This document shows positions 16,241 to 24,591 of a DNA stretch of 50,553 nt, in pieces (positions within the stretch are counted from its first letter, which is position 1; each line of letters begins with the position of its first letter). The position numbers were made by a program, and so were the translations under genes. The stretch comes from Alphaproteobacteria bacterium (GTDB taxonomy: Bacteria; Pseudomonadota; Alphaproteobacteria; Micavibrionales; Micavibrionaceae), in assembly GCA_030147745.1 (NCBI GenBank), contig JASBUS010000093.1:1-50553 (forward strand). The letters are read 5' to 3'. The notes below the pieces were generated by a model. The model had not been told where the DNA came from, searched no databases, and was given only the letters and a program-made list of their open reading frames with translations.

Positions 16241-16324
16241 CATACGTCATCCCGAGCATCGCCGAGGGATCTTTCTCCTTTGCCACCACCGAAGATCTCT
16301 CCACTTCGGTCGAGATGACATATG
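16241..16324. repeat. Palindromic intergenic repeat element (about 84 bp)
   Basis: Begins CATACGTCATCCCGAGC and ends with the near reverse complement (GGTCGAGATGACATATG). Internal arms GAGGGATCT and AGATCTCTCC also pair, so the whole can fold into one long hairpin. Elements with GTCATCCCGAGC and CTTCGGTCGAGATGAC ends are dispersed in many bacterial genomes. It lies just after the rhodanese stop and only one full copy is in this window. Confidence 0.7.
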
Positions 16325-16438
16325 AGCAAAACCATAATCAATTTAGTTCGTTTTAGGGCAAGTCAAAGCGCGCGACATGTATATACATACATGAGCAAGT
16401 TTGGGCGCAGCAATAAAAGGGAATAAATTGATTATAAA

Positions 16439-16525
16439 TGGTACCAGAGGCCGGACTCGAACCGGCACGATATTACTACCGCCGGATTTTGAATCCGGTG
16501 CGTCTACCAATTCCGCCACTCTGGC
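16439..16525 (-). tRNA. tRNA-Leu, anticodon CAA
   Basis: Reading the minus strand from 16525: acceptor GCCAGAG pairing with CTCTGGT (G-U at the first pair), D-arm GGCGGAATTGGTAGACGC, anticodon stem CCGGA/TCCGG around loop TTCAAAA (anticodon CAA, reads UUG), a long class II variable arm, T-arm GCCGGTTCGAGTCCGGC, discriminator A and encoded CCA. 87 nt. Very close to the E. coli tRNA-Leu plan. Confidence 0.96.
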
Positions 16526-16579
16526 AATTTTGTGCTTTGTAAATTGGTAAGCGCCACATTACGCAAGCGCGCAAAAATT

Positions 16580-16635
16580 CTCAAGCAAAAAATGCAAAAA
16601 ATATTTCTTTTTTGCATTTATTTGATATGCTTGAG
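16580..16635. promoter_or_regulatory. Long nested inverted repeat upstream of ilvB
   Basis: Inner perfect 12-bp arms AAATGCAAAAAA (16590-16601) and TTTTTTGCATTT (16608-16619) with a 6-nt loop; outer 8-bp arms CTCAAGCA (16580-16587) and TGCTTGAG (16628-16635). It ends 53 bp before the ilvB start. Could be a regulator site, a leader hairpin, or the upstream boundary of the tRNA promoter on the other strand. Confidence 0.5.
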
Positions 16636-16688
16636 ACCTTAAGGGGGTGCAGGTGGTAAAAAGCGCCCTAAAAATAGAGGTAAGGGCG

Positions 16689-18482
16689 ATGAAAGACATG
16701 AAAGCGGTTGTCGAAAAGGCCGATAAAAACACGGTTCCAGAATCAGAATTAATGACCGGCGCAGATATTATGATCAAGGCGCTACAAGACCAAGGGGTCG
16801 ACACCATTTTTGGTTATCCCGGCGGTGCGGTGCTTCCACTTTATGATGCGCTGTTTAAACAAAACGGTATCAAACATATTTTAGTGCGCCATGAACAAGC
16901 CGCGCTGCATGCAGCTGAAGGCTATGCACGTTCGACAGGCAAAGTCGGCGTCGCCTTGGTAACAAGCGGCCCTGGCGCCACCAACGCCGTCACAGGCCTA
17001 ACAGATGCGTTAATGGATTCTATTCCTGTTGTCTGTATTTGTGGTCAGGTGCCATCCTTCCTCATCGGGACAGATGCCTTCCAAGAAGCTGACACAACAG
17101 GCATTACGCGCCACTGTACAAAGCACAACTATTTGGTCAAAGATGTTGAGCGCCTCGCTGAAGTAACGCATCGCGCTTTTCACATCGCACGTACAGGCCG
17201 CCCAGGCCCTGTGGTTATTGACCTGCCGAAGGACGTACAATTCGCGGCCGGCACATACACCAAAGCCGAAGATGTTGAATATAGATCCTACCGCCCGCAT
17301 TATGAGGCGGATGATCACGCCATTGAAAAAGTGGTCGAAATTCTCTCTCAAGCGAAAAAGCCAATTTTCTATACAGGCGGCGGCATCATTAATGCGGGCG
17401 ATAAGGCCTGCGAACTGCTCACAAAATTTATTAGCGATACCAACATCCCAATCACCTCAACCCTAATGGGGCTCGGTGCATTCCCTGCGAGTAAATCGCA
17501 ATGGCTTGGTATGCTTGGCATGCACGGCACCTATGAAGCGAATTTGGCGATGCATGATTGTGACGTGATGATTTGTATCGGCGCGCGTTTTGATGACCGC
17601 GTTACGGGCAATGTTGCGGGCTTCTCGCCTAATTCATTTAAAGTCCATATTGATGTCGATCCAAGCTCGATCAATAAGAACATCGAAGTTGATCTTGGCA
17701 TCGTTGCTGATGCGACATCCGCGCTTGAAAAAATTACAGCCGCATGGGCAAAGAAGAAATTAAAAATGAGCAATGCCGCTATTCAACTTTGGTGGCAACA
17801 AATTGATAAATGGCGTCAGGTCAATTGTTTGGAATATACCCAATCAACCGCGACCATTAAACCGCAATATGCGTTAGAGCGCCTACAGGCACATATCGCC
17901 AAACGTGATGATGTGTACATCACCACCGAAGTGGGGCAGCACCAAATGTGGGCGGCGCAATTCCTGCCTTTTGAACGTCCAAATCGCTGGATGACTTCAG
18001 GCGGCCTTGGCACAATGGGTTATGGCCTTCCCGCGGCAATTGGCGCGCAGATTGCGCATCCTGAGGCTTTGGTCATTGACGTCGCGGGCGAAGCCTCAAT
18101 CCAGATGAATATTCAAGAGCTTTCAACAGCGGCGCAATATCGTTTGCCTGTGAAAGTCTTCATCCTGAACAACCAATGGATGGGCATGGTGAGACAATGG
18201 CAAGAATTATTGCATGGTGAGCGTTATTCACAAAGCTATAGCGAAGCGCTGCCTGACTTTGTCAAACTCGCTGATGCCTATGGCGGCCTTGGCCTTGTTG
18301 TTGATCATCCAGACCAACTTGATGATGCCATCGCGCAAATGATTGCCAGTGACAAATTCACGATTTTGGATATTCGCGTTGATGCGAAGGAAAATTGTTT
18401 CCCGATGATCCCATCAGGGAAAAATCATAATGAAATGATCCTGTCTGCTGACGCAAAACAATTTGATAAAAAACTGGTTTAA
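16689..18482 (+). CDS. ilvB: Acetolactate synthase, large (catalytic) subunit
   Basis: Thiamin-diphosphate enzyme of the first common step of valine, leucine and isoleucine synthesis (2 pyruvate to acetolactate). 597 residues from ATG 16689, chosen because AGAGGTAAGGG precedes it; an in-frame GTG at 16647 adds 14 poor residues. Catalytic-Glu segment HEQAALHAAEGYARSTGKVG near residue 70, FAD/central domain with GARFDDRVTGN, and the ThDP-binding block VAGEASIQMN with NN about 25 residues on. The AGEASIQMN form is typical of alphaproteobacteria. Followed after 11 bp by the regulatory subunit. Confidence 0.97.
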   Translation: MKDMKAVVEKADKNTVPESELMTGADIMIKALQDQGVDTIFGYPGGAVLPLYDALFKQNGIKHILVRHEQAALHAAEGYARSTGKVGVALVTSGPGATNAVTGLTDALMDSIPVVCICGQVPSFLIGTDAFQEADTTGITRHCTKHNYLVKDVERLAEVTHRAFHIARTGRPGPVVIDLPKDVQFAAGTYTKAEDVEYRSYRPHYEADDHAIEKVVEILSQAKKPIFYTGGGIINAGDKACELLTKFISDTNIPITSTLMGLGAFPASKSQWLGMLGMHGTYEANLAMHDCDVMICIGARFDDRVTGNVAGFSPNSFKVHIDVDPSSINKNIEVDLGIVADATSALEKITAAWAKKKLKMSNAAIQLWWQQIDKWRQVNCLEYTQSTATIKPQYALERLQAHIAKRDDVYITTEVGQHQMWAAQFLPFERPNRWMTSGGLGTMGYGLPAAIGAQIAHPEALVIDVAGEASIQMNIQELSTAAQYRLPVKVFILNNQWMGMVRQWQELLHGERYSQSYSEALPDFVKLADAYGGLGLVVDHPDQLDDAIAQMIASDKFTILDIRVDAKENCFPMIPSGKNHNEMILSADAKQFDKKLV

Positions 18483-18493
18483 AGGATAAAGAG

Positions 18494-19063
18494 ATGAACA
18501 CGACACAGCTTAACCGTAATGTCATGGCCAAAAAATCAGTTTATGGTGCTGCGCCAGAAACCACACCAGAAACCGCCCATACATTATCAATCTTGGTTGA
18601 TAACACCCCGGGTGTTTTGGCAAAAATCGTCGGCTTATTTTCTGGCCGTGGCTATAACATTGAAAGCCTAACCGTGGCGGAAACCGACCACGATCAAAAT
18701 CTTTCACGCATTACAATTATCGCCACAGGGACGCAGCGCATAATAGACCAAATTATCAGCCAGCTTGATAAACAAGTCCCCGTCCATAATGTCATCGACC
18801 TCACCATCCTCGGCCCACATGTCGCGCGCGAATTAGCGCTGATTAAAGTTAATGGCCAAGGTGAAAAACGTGTTGAAGCGATGCGTACAGCTGAAATCTT
18901 CCGTGCGAAGGTCGTCGACACGACAATCGACTCCCTAACATTCGAAGCGACAGGTACGCCTGAAAAAATTGATGCCCTAGTTGAAATGATGAAGCCACTA
19001 GGCCTCAGCCAAATTAGCCGCACAGGGATTGCCGCCTTACCACGCGGTAATGGCGTGATATAA
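18494..19063 (+). CDS. ilvN: Acetolactate synthase, small (regulatory) subunit
   Basis: ACT-domain subunit that gives acetolactate synthase its valine feedback inhibition and full activity. 189 residues; an N-terminal extension of about 28 residues, then the ACT domain (HTLSILVDNTPGVLAKIVGLF, GYNIESLTVAETDH) and the C-terminal small-subunit domain (RELALIKVN...SGTPEKID-like, ending ISRTGIAALPRG). Ribosome site GGATAAAGAG; 11 bp after ilvB, clearly one operon. Symbol could equally be ilvH. Confidence 0.96.
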   Translation: MNTTQLNRNVMAKKSVYGAAPETTPETAHTLSILVDNTPGVLAKIVGLFSGRGYNIESLTVAETDHDQNLSRITIIATGTQRIIDQIISQLDKQVPVHNVIDLTILGPHVARELALIKVNGQGEKRVEAMRTAEIFRAKVVDTTIDSLTFEATGTPEKIDALVEMMKPLGLSQISRTGIAALPRGNGVI

Positions 19064-19088
19064 TTACAATTTTTACCCCAATAAAGAA

Positions 19089-19116
19089 TAAGCCGCAGCT
19101 AAATGGCCGCGGCTTA
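19089..19116. terminator. Hairpin between ilvN and gapR (convergent)
   Basis: TAAGCCGC (19089-19096) and GCGGCTTA (19109-19116) with a 12-nt loop. Followed by A/T-rich sequence on both sides, so it may end transcripts from both convergent genes, though the T-runs are short. Confidence 0.5.
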
Positions 19117-19140
19117 AATTATAACTATCAAATACAGTCC

Positions 19141-19440
19141 TTACGCTAGACCAATCGCCGCCTTATAAACTTCAAGAATTTCTTCTTCTTCGCGGCGTTT
19201 TTCGTGGTCCATATTGCGCAATTTGATCAATTGGCGCATCGCTTTGGCATCAAAACCCATTGCTTTTGCTTCGCCATAGACTTCTTTGATGTCTTCAGCG
19301 AGGGCTTTTTTCTCTTCTTCTAGGCGCTCAATACGCTCAATATATTGCTTTAGCTGTGCGCCAGTTACGCCGCCAACATCTTTTACAGTTTCATCTTCCG
19401 GCTCAGCTTGCGGAATAATTGCAACATTGCTCTCGCTCAT
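19141..19440 (-). CDS. gapR: Nucleoid-associated protein GapR (DUF2312)
   Basis: Small DNA-binding protein that in Caulobacter binds A/T-rich overtwisted DNA ahead of polymerases and helps replication and topoisomerases. 99 residues: an acidic N-terminal tail of about 25 residues, then the conserved DUF2312 helices QLKQYIERIERLEEEKKALA, EDIKEVYGEAKAMGFD and KAMRQLIKLRNMDHEKRREE, nearly identical in pattern to the Caulobacter protein. Strong ribosome site AAGGAG 8 bp before the ATG. Restricted mainly to Alphaproteobacteria, so it supports the taxonomic assignment. Confidence 0.94.
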   Translation of the reverse strand: MSESNVAIIPQAEPEDETVKDVGGVTGAQLKQYIERIERLEEEKKALAEDIKEVYGEAKAMGFDAKAMRQLIKLRNMDHEKRREEEEILEVYKAAIGLA

Positions 19441-19567
19441 TTAACAAGGCTCCTTAGAATTAAAATCTCGATTATTGAATAAACCTACACCTATCATGCA
19501 GCCCCGAAGGGAGCAAGGTGATTCATACGCGGCAATCAGGTAATCCCCAATCACTGCGTATATTTTA

Positions 19568-20185
19568 TTACAGCACCGCACGTGCTGTTAAATCTTCTTC
19601 CAAACGCGCGGCATCATGGAACTGCACGGCCTGAATACCCATCGCTTGCGCCTGCGCCACGTTATCCGCGCGATCATCAATGAACAGCAATTTTTCAGGC
19701 ACAAGGTTATAACGCGATAATAAAATTTGATAAATCTCAGGCTCTGGCTTAATAACGCCTTCATGCCCCGAGATCACCGCGCCATCAAAATCTGCCAGCT
19801 CAGGATAAGCCTTAACCGCATCCGCATAAGTATCGCGCCCAAAGTTAGATAACGCATAGAGCGGATAACCTCGCCCCTTTAAACGGCGCTTAAGTGCGAC
19901 CGTACCATGAATTAGCCCAGGCAATGTTTCCATCCAGCGCGCACCATATTCCATCAACTCAACCGTATAATCAGGAAATGCGATGATACGTTCCGCCACC
20001 GCGCGTGAAAGCGCTTTACCGCGATCAACTTCTTCAATCCAATCCATCGTCACAACATGTTCTAACATATATTGACGGCGGGCAGCATCATCGATCAAGC
20101 GGTCAAAAAGATAAGCAGGATTCCAATCCACCAAAACACGGCCAAGGTCAAAGGCGATATATTCAATTTTCTCAGCCATAATCAC
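19568..20185 (-). CDS. HAD-superfamily phosphatase (YihX-like)
   Basis: 205 residues. Motif I FDLGRVLVDW has the nucleophile Asp but Gly at +2, as in the YihX/glucose-1-phosphatase branch; motif II is SNF (ALSNFGRD), motif III the Lys in GVIKPEPEIY, motif IV FIDDRADNV. The helical cap lies between about residues 20 and 85. Substrate unknown, probably a small phosphorylated metabolite. The ATG at 20185 overlaps the stop of the copper-chaperone gene (ATGA), so translation is coupled; a second ATG two codons in (20179) is possible. Confidence 0.85.
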   Translation of the reverse strand: MIMAEKIEYIAFDLGRVLVDWNPAYLFDRLIDDAARRQYMLEHVVTMDWIEEVDRGKALSRAVAERIIAFPDYTVELMEYGARWMETLPGLIHGTVALKRRLKGRGYPLYALSNFGRDTYADAVKAYPELADFDGAVISGHEGVIKPEPEIYQILLSRYNLVPEKLLFIDDRADNVAQAQAMGIQAVQFHDAARLEEDLTARAVL

Positions 20186-20634
20186 TGCACCAATGAAATA
20201 ACGGAGGCATCAATTGTGTAGCTTGAGCCATCATCAAGCATAAAGGTCACAGGGAATAGATCACCGACCTTTAGCGGCGCATCAAGCAGCATCAGCATCA
20301 CATGATCGCCCGTTGGCTTTAATTCATGTGTTTCATGTGCAGGCACTGTCACGTAGTCAACTGGATACATGCTCATACGGCCATCAACCATTGCATGCGT
20401 GTGCAGTTCAACGCGCTTTGCAATTGGCGAAGAAGCAGAAACAATTTTCACATCATGATCTGTTAAATTTTTCACCTTCACAAACACCGCGCCATTAGGG
20501 CGTGCAGGCACGGTCGGATACGCATAAGCCTTACCAAAGTGAACTGGCGTGCCATCCGTTGGCAAAACATCTGCCTGCGCAGGTTGCAGAGTAAATAAGG
20601 CCGTAATTAAAGCAAAAACTTGGAAAAAACGCAT
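20182..20634 (-). CDS. PCu(A)C-type periplasmic copper chaperone
   Basis: 150 residues with a cleavable signal peptide (about 1-21, ending AQA). The cupredoxin-like PCu(A)C domain is shown by VELHTHAM, a Met-rich stretch DGRMSMYPVD, and GDHVMLM with PLKVGDLFPVTFMLDDG after it. The His and Met residues in these blocks bind Cu(I). The family delivers copper to the CuA site of cytochrome oxidase. No oxidase assembly gene is adjacent; it overlaps the HAD phosphatase by 4 bp. Ribosome site TAGGAGT. Confidence 0.9.
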   Translation of the reverse strand: MRFFQVFALITALFTLQPAQADVLPTDGTPVHFGKAYAYPTVPARPNGAVFVKVKNLTDHDVKIVSASSPIAKRVELHTHAMVDGRMSMYPVDYVTVPAHETHELKPTGDHVMLMLLDAPLKVGDLFPVTFMLDDGSSYTIDASVISLVQ

Positions 20635-20645
20635 AGTTATAACTC

Positions 20646-21794
20646 CTATGAATTAAAATAACGAACAAGGATCTCTTCATAGATATCGGTCAGTTTCTCA
20701 ATATCGTCAACCTTCACATGTTCATCTATTTGGTGGTTTGTCGCATTGATAATACCAAATTCAACCACCGGACAATATTTAGCAATAAAACGTGCATCAG
20801 ACGTACCGCCAGACGTACTTAATTCAGGCGTACGCCCCGTAAGGTCTTTAATCGCGCCGACCACAACATCTGTATAAGGCGAAGGCGTCGTAATAAAGCT
20901 CTCTGCATTACAACGTACGTTCAGCTCATAATCCGTCGTAATATCTTCGATAATCGCGCGCATTTTTTGCTCTAAGCTATCAATCGTCCATTCATCGTTA
21001 AAACGAATATTGAACTTTGCGCGCGCTTCAGCAGCAATCACATTATCTGCCGTGTTATCGACATGAATGCTCGTGACCTCGAGATTACTTGCTTGAAAAT
21101 GCGCATTGCCTTCATCAAGCACTTCATCCGTCAGCGCCGCGACAACCTTCGCCATAATCGGCACGGGATTGCGTGCAAGCTTCGGATAAGCGACATGGCC
21201 TTGCTTGCCTTTAATCAGTAAGTCACCATTAAATGACCCACGGCGACCAATTTTAATATATTCACCAAGGCATTCAGGGTTGCTTGGCTCCCCCACCAAT
21301 GCCGCATCAGGAATAAAGCCTTCAGCCTCCATCCATTTCAGTACTTTAACTGTACCATTCACGGCTTCTGCTTCTTCATCGCCAGTAATCAGCAAGCTAA
21401 TCTGCCCATCAGACACGCCATGTTTTTCAACATAGCGCAGCGCCGCCACTGCAAAACAGGCCACGTTGCTTTTCATATCCGCTGCGCCGCGACCATAAAG
21501 CTTACCATCATGAATTTCAGCCGCGAAAGGCGGATAGGTCCATTTTTCGGCAGGGCCTGTCGGCACAACATCGGTATGGCCTGCAAAACAAATATGTTTG
21601 CCGCTGCCCTTAGTACCAATCACCGTAAAAATATTATCGATTGGCGCCGCGCCGTCCTCTTCAAAACGCAGGTTATGCGTGGTAAAGCCCGCTTGATCCA
21701 AAACATCACTTAAGGTTTTAAGCGCGCCCGCATCAACAGGCGTCACCGATGGACAACGAATCAGCGCTTGCGTTAATTCAACAGGAGAAACCAT
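20646..21794 (-). CDS. dapE: Succinyl-diaminopimelate desuccinylase
   Basis: Di-zinc M20 amidohydrolase that releases L,L-diaminopimelate from the N-succinyl form, for lysine and peptidoglycan synthesis. 382 residues, family length. Metal and catalytic residues are visible in FAGHTDVVP, GRGAADMKSN, GDEEAEAVNG and the C-terminal STSGGTSDARF; the dimerisation domain lies between about 180 and 295. AAAGGA 8 bp before ATG. Probably starts the dapE/copper-chaperone/HAD unit, since only 11 bp separate it from the next gene. Confidence 0.95.
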   Translation of the reverse strand: MVSPVELTQALIRCPSVTPVDAGALKTLSDVLDQAGFTTHNLRFEEDGAAPIDNIFTVIGTKGSGKHICFAGHTDVVPTGPAEKWTYPPFAAEIHDGKLYGRGAADMKSNVACFAVAALRYVEKHGVSDGQISLLITGDEEAEAVNGTVKVLKWMEAEGFIPDAALVGEPSNPECLGEYIKIGRRGSFNGDLLIKGKQGHVAYPKLARNPVPIMAKVVAALTDEVLDEGNAHFQASNLEVTSIHVDNTADNVIAAEARAKFNIRFNDEWTIDSLEQKMRAIIEDITTDYELNVRCNAESFITTPSPYTDVVVGAIKDLTGRTPELSTSGGTSDARFIAKYCPVVEFGIINATNHQIDEHVKVDDIEKLTDIYEEILVRYFNS

Positions 21795-21851
21795 CGGCGC
21801 ATCCTTTCCAGAAGCCGTTTAGGATAAAATCAATATCAGCAAAATTAAAGA

Positions 21852-22940
21852 TTAACGTGCGTCTGTAACGCTAACAACCAACACAGCTGGACCAGTTGGC
21901 GCATTTGGATGCAAACGGCCCATTGGCTTTGGTGTTTCTTCTTCATAGGCTGTCAACAAACCGTCAACCGCATGAACATAATCACCATCAAACGCCCAGC
22001 TATTTGTGACTGGGTAGTCGTATAGGTTATTCCAGTGAAGCTCTACCCCAACTTTATCTGACCATTCAGCCAAAACGCTACGTAGAGTTTGGCCTTCTAC
22101 AGCAATCCAGCTATGTGATGCTTCAAAATAAGCAGGCTGTGCTTCTGTTGTTTCTTCGTCAGCCGCCGCATGTGTTTCAGCCAATGCAGCTGGCGCTTCT
22201 GATGCTTCAACTTCTGCCGCCATTTCAGGGGCTGCTGCAGCTTCCATCACCGCGTGATCTGCATGTGTTGATGGACGGATCAATACCATATCATCATAAA
22301 CAGTTGCCGCTAATTCTTTTGTCAAAAGTGCTTTTTTCAAAACAACATTCCAAGCTTCGCCGCCCTGCCATGATATGCGTGTATTAATTTCAACCGCAGG
22401 GTCAAATGAGAATGCGTAAGTCGCTGGCACGATTTGACGTAGCGCCAAAGCAAGCGGCATGTCTTTACCAAAGCCATATGCCATCGCATATTCTTTTTTC
22501 GGCATTGTTTCTTCGTAAACAACAACTTCTTCTTCAACAACAGGCGCATCTTCGATGACTGGCGCTTCAGCTGTCACTGGCGCAGGCACGTCTGCAAGCT
22601 CTTCTTCAATAACTAGTGGCTCAGCAGGAACAACGCTTTCTGTTTCTTCTGATGGCAACGCTGGCGCTTCAGCAAGCTCAGGTGTAACCGCAACATGATG
22701 CATTTTTTGAACAGGCGCTTCAGCCGATGGCGTCGCAACAACATGCATATCGGTCATTTCTGGCATTGCGTGCACAGGCTCAGGTGTGATCACTTCTTGT
22801 GGCTTTTCCATTGCTGGTGGCAATGCATTACCTGCTGGCACCCATTCAAAACCGGCCATTGCCGATTGTGCGCCAAAGCTTGCTGCCGCTAGGATAGAAC
22901 AGCTTGATAACACAGAAAGAAGATGAACACGTTTGGTCAT
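21852..22940 (-). CDS. TcpQ/PilL-like C-terminal-domain secretion protein
   Basis: 362 residues. Signal peptide of about 29 residues (SFGAQSAMAG), then a long Pro/Glu/Val/Ala-rich linker (about 45-150), a small domain at 155-225 (DMPLALALRQIVPATYAFSF, ISWQGGEAWNVVLKKAL) and, after a second Ala/Glu-rich linker (about 230-270), a TcpQ-type C-terminal domain (HSWIAVEGQTLRSVLAEWSD, GDYVHAVDGLLTAYEEE). TcpQ-type domains occur in type IV pilus and IncI/Dot-Icm-like apparatuses as periplasmic partners of a secretin or outer-membrane ring. The neighbours upstream (lytic transglycosylase, unknown protein, DsbC/G-like) fit that setting. Two TcpQ-like modules in one chain is unusual. Confidence 0.72.
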   Translation of the reverse strand: MTKRVHLLSVLSSCSILAAASFGAQSAMAGFEWVPAGNALPPAMEKPQEVITPEPVHAMPEMTDMHVVATPSAEAPVQKMHHVAVTPELAEAPALPSEETESVVPAEPLVIEEELADVPAPVTAEAPVIEDAPVVEEEVVVYEETMPKKEYAMAYGFGKDMPLALALRQIVPATYAFSFDPAVEINTRISWQGGEAWNVVLKKALLTKELAATVYDDMVLIRPSTHADHAVMEAAAAPEMAAEVEASEAPAALAETHAAADEETTEAQPAYFEASHSWIAVEGQTLRSVLAEWSDKVGVELHWNNLYDYPVTNSWAFDGDYVHAVDGLLTAYEEETPKPMGRLHPNAPTGPAVLVVSVTDAR

Positions 22941-23058
22941 TGTTTGCAGGCTCCTGCTTTTGTTAAAAACTTATCAATAAAATTCACAAAAAGAATAAAG
23001 CGCTTCGTGCCAAAACACAAGCGCTGGAATCACATAAAATGCACTTATAAAGGCATGA

Positions 23059-23472
23059 TTAACGATTTGTTTTGATCAAACCTTCTTTATACATCGCACG
23101 CACGACACGCTTGCGATAGGCTTCACCGATTTTTGGCGTGCGCGAATGATAATAAGCAATGGCTTTAGGCAGGGAACCTGTCTCGTCTAAATGGCTACGC
23201 AAAATCCACGCGGCGACACCGACATTAGTACATTCGTCATTTTGCAGCCAATGGATTGCCGTTTTCTGATTAACGCCCCAAAATTTAGTCAATTCACCAA
23301 GCCAAACCGTATTAATCTGCATCGGGCCAAGGTCATAGCTGCCATTCGTATTGCGGTTCGCCATGCCGACCTTACCGCCCTCAACCTTATAAATGCCATA
23401 AAGAACCGCAGGCGGCACATTATAGGTTTGTGCCGCGAGAATTAAACACGATGCTAATGCTTCAGTAAACAT
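23059..23472 (-). CDS. Lytic transglycosylase (SLT fold, VirB1/PilT-like)
   Basis: 137 residues, almost exactly one SLT/goose-lysozyme-like catalytic domain. The catalytic Glu is E31 (YKVEGGK), followed by YDLGPMQINTVWL and AIAYYHSRTP, the family's conserved blocks. Such enzymes open peptidoglycan for pili and secretion systems. There is no signal peptide, and a stop codon lies 3-6 bases upstream of the ATG in the same frame, so the gene cannot be extended. Export must use another route, or the true start has been lost. Ribosome site AAAGGTGG. Starts 20 bp after the preceding gene's stop. Confidence 0.85.
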   Translation of the reverse strand: MFTEALASCLILAAQTYNVPPAVLYGIYKVEGGKVGMANRNTNGSYDLGPMQINTVWLGELTKFWGVNQKTAIHWLQNDECTNVGVAAWILRSHLDETGSLPKAIAYYHSRTPKIGEAYRKRVVRAMYKEGLIKTNR

Positions 23473-23492
23473 GATCTACGCCACCTTTTTCG

Positions 23493-24548
23493 TTAAGCAT
23501 CCCCGCTTGTCGGCGGGCCAGAGAAAAATGACATTGGGTCTGATGGATCCCCTTGCGGCGCTTCCTCAACAGGTGCGGCCGCAGACGTTTCAACCGGCGC
23601 AGCGGCAGGCGCTGCAGGTGGCGACGCCATAGGTGTCTCAACTGGCGGCGGCGCGACAGGCGCAGCGGGCGCAACTGGCGCAGCCTGCACGGGCGCAGGC
23701 GCAACAGATGATGCCGCACTCGACGCAGCAGAGCCAACCAAAGACGAGACCACAGCTTCGAGCATATTTAAACGCTTATCAAAAGCCGCCCAAATCCCAT
23801 CCATAGAGATATTCTGCGCCATCATCTTTTGTTGGTCGCCCGACGCCATAAGCTGCGTCATTTCAGCGAAATGGCATTGCGCATATGTATTGGCCGCAAC
23901 CTTCATCAACGCCAATTCTACAGAGCGACTCTGCGCATCGGTAAGGCCGCTATATAAACGCTCAGCCGTACCATGTACAACACCCATAAGGCGCTGCATC
24001 ACTTCTTTCATCAACTGTTCTTCTTGACGCCCAAATGGGAAGGCCGCAACCGCATTCACCACAGGGATAAGCGCTGATGCATAATGTACCGCCGCATAAT
24101 CCAATACCGAAAGGCCACCAGCCTTTTCAATATCGGCCGCAGCCATCACTTGCGCGGCATCTTGCCCTGTTTCAAAATTATCTGAAAAAGCAACAACAGA
24201 CTGCACAACTTTTTGCAAACGCTGCAATTCCGCATCCCCTGGGATACGCCCCGTCATACCGTATAAATTGGCAATCACTGTGCTTGAAAGCGCAGTCAAA
24301 CCGAGGCGCGCAGCATCTGCACGGCTTTCTGTTGGCTCGTTAATATCAAAACTACGGAACAGCATTAAGCCAAGCTCCGTTGACTTACCCAGAAGTTCCG
24401 CAATCAAACGCGCTTGCGATTCATCGGATGGCGTGCCTTGAACGCGGCCCATCGCCTGTTTTTGACGTTCAACTTCACTCACTGCCGCAATAATCGGCAT
24501 GCCTAGCTTTTCAACAATTTGCGCGATCATATCTGATGATTGTGCCAT
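23493..24548 (-). CDS. Unknown helical protein with Ala/Pro-rich tail
   Basis: 351 residues, not recognised. No signal peptide. Residues 1 to about 270 are predominantly alpha-helical with short hydrophobic stretches (such as LDYAAVHYASALIPVVNAVAA, about 145-165) that are too weak to call membrane spans. From about 275 to 335 comes a low-complexity Ala/Pro/Val linker, and the end is SDPMSFFSGPPTSGDA. Lies between the lytic transglycosylase and the DsbC/G-like gene in one minus-strand unit, so it may be a cytosolic or peripheral component of the same apparatus. Function unknown. Confidence 0.8.
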   Translation of the reverse strand: MAQSSDMIAQIVEKLGMPIIAAVSEVERQKQAMGRVQGTPSDESQARLIAELLGKSTELGLMLFRSFDINEPTESRADAARLGLTALSSTVIANLYGMTGRIPGDAELQRLQKVVQSVVAFSDNFETGQDAAQVMAAADIEKAGGLSVLDYAAVHYASALIPVVNAVAAFPFGRQEEQLMKEVMQRLMGVVHGTAERLYSGLTDAQSRSVELALMKVAANTYAQCHFAEMTQLMASGDQQKMMAQNISMDGIWAAFDKRLNMLEAVVSSLVGSAASSAASSVAPAPVQAAPVAPAAPVAPPPVETPMASPPAAPAAAPVETSAAAPVEEAPQGDPSDPMSFFSGPPTSGDA

Positions 24549-24591
24549 TTAACTCTACCTAAATTTCTTCTATTTTATGCAGACCCACCTC

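Noticed and set aside
16647-16688. GTG start for ilvB
   Set aside because: The ATG at 16689 has a good ribosome site and gives the usual length; the extra 14 residues are not IlvB-like.
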